A stretch of DNA of 18,633 nt from Candidatus Arcticimaribacter sp. (GTDB lineage Bacteria; Bacteroidota; Bacteroidia; Flavobacteriales; Flavobacteriaceae): contig WTJB01000039.1 of assembly GCA_011526335.1 (NCBI GenBank), positions 1 to 18,633 on the forward strand, in the 5' to 3' direction. The notes under the pieces were generated by a model. It had not been told where the DNA came from. It worked only from the letters and a program-made list of their open reading frames with translations, and ran no database searches. The translations under genes and the position numbers were made by a program. Each line of letters starts with the position of its first letter. The first letter of the stretch is position 1. Positions 6,730-13,406 of the stretch are shown here, piece after piece.

Positions 6730-8217
6730 ATGAAGAAAACTTTTTACAACTCTTCACTTTTGTTCCTTTGTTGTGTGCTTTTTGCCTGTAAAAAAGACAA
6801 AAACCTATCGGATGTAATCCCCGAAAACCCTTCAACAAGTATCATTTCAACCACTACTGTTGATACCAATACCAGCCATGGTGGAACAACTGCTGCCACA
6901 AGCACAACAAGTAACACAAGCAGTACAGGGGGAGATGCTTTTACTGTGGATGAGCCAGTCATTTTAGCCTATTTTCCCTCTTGGTCAGAAAGTTATGTCT
7001 CTGCGGGCCAGCCTTCTAAACTACGTGATATCCCCGCTTTTGTGAATCATGTTTTTTTAGCTTTTGCGAAGCCAAACCTTAATTACCTTAAAGGGAGTTA
7101 TGATCTTTCCAACACAGGGATAGAAGTCCCTTATGATGGGTGTACCTTAAAGGAAAGCGTGGCAGCTTTGAAAGCGAAGGGCATTAATGTGATTCTCTCA
7201 GTTGGAGGCGAGACCTATTGGCGTGACACTTCATCTTATGAGATTGATTATGACCAAATCAAAGACCTAGTTGATGATATTGGCTTTGCTGGGATTGACT
7301 GGGATTTTGAGCCAGACGGATCGTTTCAGCAAATAGGAAACGAGTTAAATGTAAATCGATTTATCACTTTTTTTAATGAATCCCGCAGCATTATGCCAAA
7401 AGAGGAGGGCTACATACTCGCCTGTGCCCCAGCCGGTGTAGGGGCATTAGGGGGGCAGTTTAATGATGACCCTAGTTCACCATTTCGTTATGAGCAACGC
7501 AATATATTAACCGGAGAAAGCGATGATTTGCTTTATCAAGGAACACAAAGCAGTAACGGGATCAATCTTTTTGGTTTTGGATCAACAGGACACATGATCC
7601 CCGTGATCAAAGCTGTTGGGGATAAAATTGACCTTATCGCTTACCAAGGGTATAACACGGGAGGGAGTAACAATAGAGAAATTATGTATGATGCCTATGC
7701 CTATTATGCCGCTCAATACGGTTTTGTGATTTCCGCTGGAGTACACTACCCACCAGAACCTTGGGGTCCCTTTTACACCTATACTCACGATAATATCGCT
7801 GCGCTAAGTGAACATATTTATAGTCACCCAGCGCGCAACGAGCGAAATGACGGAATTATGATCTGGCAACTTCTTTTAGAAGGAAGCGAAAGCTCTGCTT
7901 ATTCTTATTTAAATACTGCATCTAAGGTCCTTAACGGAACGCCTATTGCCACAGCAGTGAGTCAAGCCAATCTTTTCTCTCTCGAACCCTATAGCGGTGG
8001 TGCTTCAGGCTGTGAGAGTGGGACTGGGGGTACAGTAAGCCTTTGTAATATTGCGGTTTATAATCCCGCCAATCAATACCCTAATGCCGGAACTCAAGTT
8101 ATTCACAATTGTCAGATTTGGCAAAATAAGTGGTGGATTAATCCTAATGAAATTCCTGGAGAGAATGACGGCTGGGAAAAAGTAGGGGAGTGTAACGAAG
8201 GAGAGGGATGCGGTTAA
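6730..8217 (+). CDS. GH18 chitinase-like lipoprotein with CBM5/12-like domain
   Basis: This 495-residue protein probably hydrolyses chitin or chito-oligosaccharides. Residues 1-20 form a lipoprotein signal with lipobox LFAC (Cys20), followed by a Ser/Thr-rich linker (about 33-70). The GH18 barrel starts at about 77 (VILAYFPSW). It contains SVGG (157-160), the catalytic strand GIDWDFE with Asp190, Asp192 and the proton donor Glu194, AYQGYN (304-309), and a late-strand Trp379 in IMIWQ. The first Asp of the usual DxxDxDxE motif is Ala187. The C-terminus (about 438-495) has the aromatic pattern of CBM5/12 chitin-binding modules: Tyr444, Trp468-Trp469, and PGENDGW with Trp482. No type IX secretion C-terminal domain is seen, so membrane anchoring through lipid is expected. 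It appears monocistronic. Confidence 0.9.
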   Translation: MKKTFYNSSLLFLCCVLFACKKDKNLSDVIPENPSTSIISTTTVDTNTSHGGTTAATSTTSNTSSTGGDAFTVDEPVILAYFPSWSESYVSAGQPSKLRDIPAFVNHVFLAFAKPNLNYLKGSYDLSNTGIEVPYDGCTLKESVAALKAKGINVILSVGGETYWRDTSSYEIDYDQIKDLVDDIGFAGIDWDFEPDGSFQQIGNELNVNRFITFFNESRSIMPKEEGYILACAPAGVGALGGQFNDDPSSPFRYEQRNILTGESDDLLYQGTQSSNGINLFGFGSTGHMIPVIKAVGDKIDLIAYQGYNTGGSNNREIMYDAYAYYAAQYGFVISAGVHYPPEPWGPFYTYTHDNIAALSEHIYSHPARNERNDGIMIWQLLLEGSESSAYSYLNTASKVLNGTPIATAVSQANLFSLEPYSGGASGCESGTGGTVSLCNIAVYNPANQYPNAGTQVIHNCQIWQNKWWINPNEIPGENDGWEKVGECNEGEGCG

Positions 8218-8483
8218 TTTTAAAAAGGGCTATTTGGAAAAAGGGAAGGTATTGTGAATCTTATCTCACAAGGGAGTGCTTTCAAGGAAGAAAGAGGGCT
8301 TAAAAGCTATAAAGCAAGCACTTCACTAGAATGAGTTTTTTTAGTTGAATACAAACAGAAATGGCGTTAGATAATTTAGAGGACCTCTTTACAGTATGGC
8401 TCAAAATAAAAGTTGATAGAAACGCCATGATACAAAATTCCTCTAAAAGATACTGCCTTCAACAAGTGCGTCAATAAACCTCA
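8218..8483. other. 266-base gap with crossing complementary words
   Basis: No convincing gene is present. AGTGCTT (8275-8281) pairs with AAGCACT (8316-8322), and a run of seven T follows at 8336-8342; this could be a weak terminator for the chitinase gene, but the T-run is 13 bases from the stem. Further on, ATGGCGTT (8361-8368) pairs with AACGCCAT (8421-8428), and TTTAGAGGA (8375-8383) pairs with TCCTCTAAA (8439-8447). The two pairings cross, as in a pseudoknot. A 38-codon open frame (8361-8477) covers the same area but shows no recognisable protein. The region could hold an RNA element or leader upstream of the DUF4345 gene. Confidence 0.35.
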
Positions 8484-8882
8484 ATGCTCTTATTTATGAA
8501 ACACCTCCCTTCACTGATTAATTTTTTAGCAGGACTTTTATTATTTATTCTTGGCCTTTCGGGTTATGCTGCTCCAGAATGGTTTTTTACCCAGAAGTAC
8601 GATGTCTTGATGCCCACTCCTCAAAGCAAAACCATTTTACGGGTCATGATGGGGTTTATGGCCACCATAGGCGGAGTACTGCTAGGGGCAACAATTATAA
8701 CCATCAACCAAAGACGATTGCTCTTTGTCACAGGAACGATTACGACGGGTTTTATTGTTTCGCGTTTAGGCGGATTGATTTTAGACGGATTTGATCAAAA
8801 GTTTACTTACATTGAATTAAGTTTTGAGCTATTCGCTCTTTTTGTCATCCTTTGGGTTTATCACATAACACGTAAAACTTAA
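8484..8882 (+). CDS. DUF4345-like four-helix membrane protein
   Basis: This 132-residue protein has four hydrophobic segments (about 10-30, 52-74, 79-98 and 108-128). The sequence from RVMMGFMATIGGVLLG to VSRLGGLILDG resembles the DUF4345 family, small inner-membrane proteins of unknown function with a conserved arginine/glycine pattern in helices 2 and 3. ATG 8484 is used here; ATG 8496 (MKHLPSLIN) is equally plausible and would remove four residues. The stop codon overlaps the next start in TAATG, so it is translationally coupled to the acetyltransferase. I see no motif that shows a reaction or substrate. Confidence 0.75.
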   Translation: MLLFMKHLPSLINFLAGLLLFILGLSGYAAPEWFFTQKYDVLMPTPQSKTILRVMMGFMATIGGVLLGATIITINQRRLLFVTGTITTGFIVSRLGGLILDGFDQKFTYIELSFELFALFVILWVYHITRKT

Positions 8883-9430
8883 TGCAGCTATCCTTTGCTT
8901 CCAATCGTCTCAGCTATACTCCTATGACAAAGAAGCATATCCCCTTGGTATTTGCTTTGCATTCTCATCCAGAAGTAGCGCAGTACAACACCATTGGTGT
9001 CCCAAAAAACGAAAGCGTAACTGCTCGTATTTTAGCGGAAAAAATCAATCCAGAGAACTCCAAAAACTTGGGTTGGGCCCTCTATGATATCTCCCAGCAG
9101 TTTATCGGGAAAATGGGTTTAATTCTTTCTCCTGAACGCTTTCAAAAGGCAGAGATAAGCTACTCCATTTCTCCTGCCCATTGGAACCAAGGATACGCCA
9201 CCGAAGCCGTAAAAAAAGGGCTCGAATTTGCGTTTATGACCCTTAGATTGCATCGTATAGAAGCCGGGGTTGCCGTTGCCAATTTACCTTCTATTCGGGT
9301 GCTGGAGAAGGTAGGCATGAAACGGGAAGGGCAACATAAAGAAATCTTGCCTTTACCATCGGGTTGGAGTGATAATTACAGTTATGCCATTTTAAGAGAG
9401 GATTACTTAAGAGGGACTAATCAAGCCTAA
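8882..9430 (+). CDS. GNAT family N-acetyltransferase (RimJ/RimL-like)
   Basis: This 182-residue protein has the GNAT fold of the RimJ/RimL type: an N-terminal strand SNRLSYTPMTKKH (7-19), a central strand ending AEISYSISPAHW, and the acetyl-CoA pyrophosphate loop NQGYATEAV (102-110; Q/RxxGxG/A-like). The late segment HRIEAGVAVANLPSIRVLEKVGMKREG is strongly typical of the family. Members acetylate N-terminal amines of proteins, or small molecules and antibiotics; the substrate cannot be read from the sequence. It starts at the A shared with the preceding stop (TAATG) and is followed by a 27-base gap, so it belongs to the same small operon. Confidence 0.9.
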   Translation: MQLSFASNRLSYTPMTKKHIPLVFALHSHPEVAQYNTIGVPKNESVTARILAEKINPENSKNLGWALYDISQQFIGKMGLILSPERFQKAEISYSISPAHWNQGYATEAVKKGLEFAFMTLRLHRIEAGVAVANLPSIRVLEKVGMKREGQHKEILPLPSGWSDNYSYAILREDYLRGTNQA

Positions 9431-9457
9431 AATAAAACATTTTCTTACCTTAATCTC

Positions 9458-9925
9458 ATGAATCCCCTGCATCTAAAATCAGAGATAAAACAGCTCGATC
9501 CACGCAAAGGAGGCTATCATTACCTTTTTGTCGACAAAAAAGTAGTAGAAGAACTTCCCAAAAAAAACAAAACCCGATTGCGCTGTACCCTTAATGACTA
9601 TACCTTTCCCTGCGGCTTAAATCATCTTGGGGACGGGAATTTCTTTATCATCTTAGGGAAGGAAAAAATGGCCAAAAGCCATAGCCAGACGAACGACCAT
9701 GTCGAATTCAATATCATAGAAGACCCTAACCCCCTTGGCGTTGCGGTCCCCGAGGTTTTGGAGGTGTTTTTGGCGCAAGACCCAATGGCAGAGAAAGCCT
9801 ATAATACCTTAACAGACGGCAAAAAAAGAAGCCTTATTTTTAGTCTAATGAAAACAAAAAACGTGGACTTACAAGTCCAAAAAATCATCACCTTTTTAGA
9901 AACACAATCGTTATGGAAAACTTAA
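9458..9925 (+). CDS. DUF1905 / YdeI-like protein
   Basis: This 155-residue soluble protein has two recognisable halves. Residues about 6-88 resemble DUF1905, a small beta-barrel domain (GGYHYLFVDKKVVEEL, then TLNDYTFPCGLNHLGDGNFF). Residues about 97-150 (VPEVLEVFLAQDPMAEKAY..LTDGKKRSLIFSLMKTK) match the helical bacteriocin-protection, YdeI or OmpD-associated type. The combination is frequent in Bacteroidota, but no biochemical role is firmly known; YdeI-type proteins have been linked to resistance to cationic peptides in other bacteria. The 3' end overlaps the SdpI-family gene by 13 bases, indicating cotranscription. Confidence 0.8.
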   Translation: MNPLHLKSEIKQLDPRKGGYHYLFVDKKVVEELPKKNKTRLRCTLNDYTFPCGLNHLGDGNFFIILGKEKMAKSHSQTNDHVEFNIIEDPNPLGVAVPEVLEVFLAQDPMAEKAYNTLTDGKKRSLIFSLMKTKNVDLQVQKIITFLETQSLWKT

Positions 9926-10266
9926 GTCCCTTTGTATTGATCTTATTGCTTACGGGTGGAACGTTTCTATTGGCGGGGTTTATACAACATAAATTTCCGC
10001 CAAAAAAGATCAACCATTTTTATGGCTATAGAACCACCGCCTCCATGCGCAGTCAAGCGCATTGGAACTTTGCCCAAACGTATTCTGCCCAAAAAATGAT
10101 TCAATTCTCCTTGGCCATGATTGCAATAGCAGGCCTCTCCTGGGGCTTAGATTTTGCTCCCCCTTATCCTTTGGTTTTTGGTCTACTGTTGACCCTAATC
10201 TTTCCGCTAATGATGATTTTGGATGTGGAAAAGGAATTAAAAAAGCGCTTTCCAAAAGATTTATGA
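9913..10266 (+). CDS. SdpI family membrane protein
   Basis: This 117-residue protein has three hydrophobic segments (about 6-24, 62-78 and 85-104). Between the first two lies the conserved family motif FYGYRTTASMRSQAHWNFAQ (36-55). SdpI in Bacillus is the immunity protein against the SdpC toxin and a signalling receptor; most family members elsewhere are short, like this one, and their role is unknown. It starts inside the YdeI-like gene and ends in an ATGA overlap with the MBL-fold gene, so translation of all three is probably coupled. No toxin gene is visible nearby. Confidence 0.85.
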   Translation: MENLSPFVLILLLTGGTFLLAGFIQHKFPPKKINHFYGYRTTASMRSQAHWNFAQTYSAQKMIQFSLAMIAIAGLSWGLDFAPPYPLVFGLLLTLIFPLMMILDVEKELKKRFPKDL

Positions 10267-11102
10267 GGTACAAAAAAACGCATCGCTTTGGCCCTATAGA
10301 AAGTTTGGAAACGGGCCGAGGTTATTTTGGTCCCCCGCCGGTAAAAGTGCATTCTTTTTTTGTGGATGGACTGCTAATTGACACCGGGCCACCCAATGCC
10401 AAAGCGGCTCTTCTTGACTGGTTAGCCGATAAAAATCTTCAACAAATCTTTGTTACCCATCATCATGAAGACCATTCTGGCAATGTCAAGGTCATTCAAA
10501 ACCAATACAATGTAGAAGCCTATTCATCAGTGCTTTGTACAGACCTTGTTAAAGGAAAAGTACAGACAAGTATTCCTCAATTGTTGTTTTGGGGTCGCCC
10601 AGAATACATCGATACACTCACACCCATCCAAAAGGATGTCTTTGAGACTCCTAATCATCGCTTTGCATTAATTCCCATTCCTGGCCATGCACCCGATCAA
10701 TTGGCTCTTTATGAAAAAGAACAGGGGTGGTTGTTTTCCGCTGATGCCTTTGTCAGTCCGGTAATTAAATATTTTATGAAAAAGGAAAGCATGGCCGAAC
10801 AGATTCAATCCCTTAAACGATTGTTGGCTCTAGATTTTGAGTGGCTGTTGTGTTGCCACAAACCTTTGCTCAAAGGCGGAAAATATCAACTACAGCAGAA
10901 ATGTAATTTCTTAGAAGACTATTACGGTCAGGTGGTATTTTACCATCAAAAAGGGCATTCAGCAGGAAGTATTTTATCGCTTATGGGGAAAAAAGAACTG
11001 TGGTTTCAAAAACTGCTGTCTCAAAACAACCTTTCCGCCATCAATATGGTGCATTCTGTCTTGCGCGATGAGGCAAAAAAACAGTTAATAAATCCATCAT
11101 AA
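10263..11102 (+). CDS. MBL-fold metallo-hydrolase
   Basis: The start is set at ATG 10263, which overlaps the previous stop (ATGA) and gives 279 residues; the open frame upstream is non-genic overlap with the SdpI gene. The metallo-beta-lactamase metal motif HxHxDH is present as His66, His68, Asp70 and His71 in THHHEDHSGN. Further ligands follow at His142 (IPGHAPD), Asp161 (FSADAF) and His199 (CCHKPL). The first strand ends in LLIDTGPP, also typical. About 80 residues after the last ligand form a mainly helical C-terminal extension. The set of ligands indicates an active di-metal hydrolase, but the substrate (thioester, lactone, phosphodiester or other) cannot be inferred. It closes the tightly packed accessory operon. 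Confidence 0.88.
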   Translation: MRYKKTHRFGPIESLETGRGYFGPPPVKVHSFFVDGLLIDTGPPNAKAALLDWLADKNLQQIFVTHHHEDHSGNVKVIQNQYNVEAYSSVLCTDLVKGKVQTSIPQLLFWGRPEYIDTLTPIQKDVFETPNHRFALIPIPGHAPDQLALYEKEQGWLFSADAFVSPVIKYFMKKESMAEQIQSLKRLLALDFEWLLCCHKPLLKGGKYQLQQKCNFLEDYYGQVVFYHQKGHSAGSILSLMGKKELWFQKLLSQNNLSAINMVHSVLRDEAKKQLINPS

Positions 11103-11165
11103 TTCTTTGTCCCCTTGTAAACAAAGCCCAAGGCATTTTGTATTTTTAAAGGATAAATTCTAGAT

Positions 11166-11603
11166 ATGATTGCAGTACAGGTTATCAATGAAAGTGGCTA
11201 TAGCTTACCCGAATATGCAACGGCATCTTCTGCAGGTCTCGATTTAAAAGCCGTATTACCGGAGCCCATAACCTTGGGTTCTTTAGAGCGAAAAATCATA
11301 GGGACCGGCATTAAAATTGCCCTTCCTCAAGGTTATGAAGCACAGGTACGTCCCCGAAGTGGCTTGGCGGCCAAACACGGCATTACGGTACTTAATGCAC
11401 CTGGCACGATTGATGCAGATTACCGGGGAGAAATTGGCGTGATTTTAGTGAATTTATCCAATGAAACTTTTACAATACAGCCTGGCGAGCGCATTGCTCA
11501 ACTGGTTATTGCGAAATACGAACAAATAACATGGCAACCAACCACTGTTCTCGATCGTACAGATCGAGGAGCAGGTGGTTTTGGAAGCACAGGAAAACAA
11601 TAA
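11166..11603 (+). CDS. dut: dUTP diphosphatase (dUTPase)
   Basis: This enzyme hydrolyses dUTP to dUMP and diphosphate, supplying dTMP synthesis and keeping uracil out of DNA; it works as a homotrimer. All five dUTPase motifs are present in the 145-residue protein: SSAGLDLKA (21-29), [12 protein letters not shown] (62-73), [13 protein letters not shown] (78-90, with the catalytic Asp and Tyr), [10 protein letters not shown] (106-115), and the flexible C-terminal [12 protein letters not shown] (133-144). The upstream 63-base gap holds a CTTTGT/ACAAAG inverted repeat (11105-11110 and 11121-11126). The next gene follows after 13 bases, so dut probably leads the envelope operon that ends with the envC-like gene. 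Confidence 0.97.
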   Translation: MIAVQVINESGYSLPEYATASSAGLDLKAVLPEPITLGSLERKIIGTGIKIALPQGYEAQVRPRSGLAAKHGITVLNAPGTIDADYRGEIGVILVNLSNETFTIQPGERIAQLVIAKYEQITWQPTTVLDRTDRGAGGFGSTGKQ

Positions 11604-11616
11604 ATAACAGAACGCA

Positions 11617-12633
11617 ATGAAGATTATCGTTCCGATGGCGGGAAGAGGCTCCCGTTTACGTCCACATACCCTTACCACCCCAAAACCCCTTGTCCCTGTT
11701 GCGGGAACTCCCATAGTAGAACAATTGGTCAATGATATCGCTGGGGTAATCAATCAGCCCATAGAAGAGGTAGCCTATGTCTTGGGTGACCCTGCTTTTT
11801 TTGGGGAAGAGGTGGTAGCGCATCTCACCCTAGTTGCGCAAAATTTGGGTGCAAAAGCTTCGATTTATCGACAGCTTGATCCTTTGGGAACAGGCCACGC
11901 CATTATGTGTGCAGAACCCTCGCTTTCCGGTCCAGCCGTTGTGGCCTATGCCGATACCCTTATCCGAGCCGATTTTGCCATAGACCCTGAAGCCGATGCT
12001 CAAATTTGGGTTAAAAAAGTAGAGCAACCTGAAGCCTATGGCGTTGTTCAGCTAAACGAAAAAGACGAAATTGTAGAATTGGTAGAAAAACCCAAAGATT
12101 TTGTCTCTGACCTAGCCGTCATTGGGATTTATTATTTTAAAGATATAGGGGAACTAAAAAGCGAATTAAAACAAGTCATTGAACAAAACATAAGCCACGG
12201 AGGAGAATACCAAATCAATGACGGAATCAAGGCCATGATGGCCAATGGAAAACGTTTTTTAACGGCAGAGGTCAAGGAATGGATGGATTGTGGCAACAAA
12301 AACATCACAGTAGAAACAAACACCAAAATGCTTCATTTTTTAGCAGAGGAAGGCGTTCCTTTGGTGCATCCCTCAGCGGTTTTAGACAATTGTAGTCTTA
12401 TCCCCCCGTGTTTTATAGGAGAGGGAGCGGTGTTAAAAAATGTAACCCTCGGACCAGGAGTTTCGGTAGGGAAACGAACACAGATCATCAACTCTACGCT
12501 TTCGCACAGTATTGTGCAAAACGATACGCATTTGGAAGAGGTTATCCTGACCAAGGCAATGATTGGAAATCATGTGCGTTATAAAGGTAATTTTACTTCT
12601 GTCAGTCTTGGCGATTATACCCAATTGGATTAA
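11617..12633 (+). CDS. Sugar-phosphate nucleotidyltransferase with C-terminal beta-helix
   Basis: This enzyme transfers a nucleotidyl group to a sugar 1-phosphate to make a nucleotide sugar for cell-surface glycans. The 338-residue protein opens with the nucleotide-binding signature AGRGSRLRPHT (8-18) and PKPLVPVAGTP with Lys23. It continues with GTGHAI and with the VEKP and EWMDCGN segments of the RmlA/GlmU-N fold. From about residue 245 it shows hexapeptide-like repeats (IGEGAVLKNVTLGPGVSVGKRT) of a left-handed beta-helix. The layout fits a glucose-1-phosphate thymidylyltransferase-like enzyme, but the base and sugar specificity cannot be decided by eye. It is coupled to the DUF4292 gene through TAATG. 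Confidence 0.88.
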   Translation: MKIIVPMAGRGSRLRPHTLTTPKPLVPVAGTPIVEQLVNDIAGVINQPIEEVAYVLGDPAFFGEEVVAHLTLVAQNLGAKASIYRQLDPLGTGHAIMCAEPSLSGPAVVAYADTLIRADFAIDPEADAQIWVKKVEQPEAYGVVQLNEKDEIVELVEKPKDFVSDLAVIGIYYFKDIGELKSELKQVIEQNISHGGEYQINDGIKAMMANGKRFLTAEVKEWMDCGNKNITVETNTKMLHFLAEEGVPLVHPSAVLDNCSLIPPCFIGEGAVLKNVTLGPGVSVGKRTQIINSTLSHSIVQNDTHLEEVILTKAMIGNHVRYKGNFTSVSLGDYTQLD

Positions 12634-13406
12634 TGAAAAAACACATTTATTCCTTCTCGCTCTTATTGCTCTTGTTTTTAACAAGTTGTTCCTCGGTACG
12701 CGTATTGCCCAATAAAGCGCCCGTTACCGATATATCGACCAAGGAACTGGTCAAAACCTTGGAACGAAAAAAATCCAACCTTAAAACATATCGCGCACGG
12801 ATAAAAGCCACTTATTTTGATCAAAAGAGCAAACAGCAAGTCAACATAAACCTTCGCTTGGAAAAAGACAAAGCCTTGTGGATGAGTGCCAATATGTTAA
12901 TTCCAATCGCTAAGGTATTTATAACCCCAACAACCGTGGCGTTTTATGAAAAATTTCAAAAAACAGCCTATGAAGGAGATTTGCGGTTAATCAATGAGCA
13001 ATTGGGCACCTCATTTACCTTTACGGACTTACAAAACCTATTTCTAGGGCATCCGGTCAGCGATTTAAAGAAAACAAAATTTGAACGGATCAAACACCCG
13101 CAGTATTATGTACTGAGTCCAAAAGATAAGGCTCAAGTTTTTCGGCCGACCTATTTTTTTGATCCCAGTACTTTTTTGTTAAAGGAACAACGTTTTCTAA
13201 TCGGAAATGGGGGGCAAAGTTTAAGTGTACGTTATACCAAACGCCAGCAAGTATTGGGGAAGCAGGTTCCTAAAGAAATGGTCTTATCGGCATATACAGG
13301 AGAACGCTATATCAATCTCACACTTGAATTTCAACGGGTAGATTTTCCGAAGACTTTGACTTTCCCGTTTAAAATCCCGTCGGGTTACCAATCAATAGAA
13401 TTATAG
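12633..13406 (+). CDS. DUF4292 lipoprotein, LolB-like fold suspected
   Basis: This 257-residue lipoprotein has the signal MKKHIYSFSL..LTSC with Cys19 as the lipidated residue. The mature part starts with a short helical stretch (about 34-50) and continues as many alternating beta strands (YRARIKATYFDQ, INLRLEKDKALWMSANMLIPIAKV, YFFDPSTFLLKEQRF). This resembles DUF4292 proteins of Bacteroidota and, in layout, the LolA/LolB half-barrel of lipoprotein carriers. A role in outer-membrane lipoprotein handling is inference from that resemblance. It lies between a nucleotide-sugar enzyme and an EnvC-like protein with 1-base overlap upstream and zero spacing downstream, so it is probably an envelope biogenesis factor. 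Confidence 0.8.
   Translation: MKKHIYSFSLLLLLFLTSCSSVRVLPNKAPVTDISTKELVKTLERKKSNLKTYRARIKATYFDQKSKQQVNINLRLEKDKALWMSANMLIPIAKVFITPTTVAFYEKFQKTAYEGDLRLINEQLGTSFTFTDLQNLFLGHPVSDLKKTKFERIKHPQYYVLSPKDKAQVFRPTYFFDPSTFLLKEQRFLIGNGGQSLSVRYTKRQQVLGKQVPKEMVLSAYTGERYINLTLEFQRVDFPKTLTFPFKIPSGYQSIEL

Noticed and set aside
8275..8342. Possible terminator of the chitinase gene
   Set aside because: The 7-bp stem has a 34-base loop and is 13 bases away from the T-run, so it does not fit an intrinsic terminator well; it is mentioned only in the gap description.
8361..8477. 38-codon open frame in the chitinase-DUF4345 gap
   Set aside because: It is short, has no recognisable protein or upstream signal, and coincides with the complementary words described as possible RNA structure. 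It was not annotated as a gene.
10062..10262. N-terminal extension of the MBL-fold gene
   Set aside because: It overlaps the SdpI-family gene in another frame; the extension has no family resemblance, and ATG 10263 makes a typical ATGA junction.
9913..10266. Toxin-immunity module suggested by the SdpI-family gene
   Set aside because: No SdpC-like or other toxin gene is found nearby, and short SdpI proteins are widespread without toxins.
11105..11126. CTTTGT/ACAAAG inverted repeat before dut as a terminator
   Set aside because: It is a 6-bp AT-rich stem with a 10-base loop and no T-run directly after it; noted only in the dut entry.
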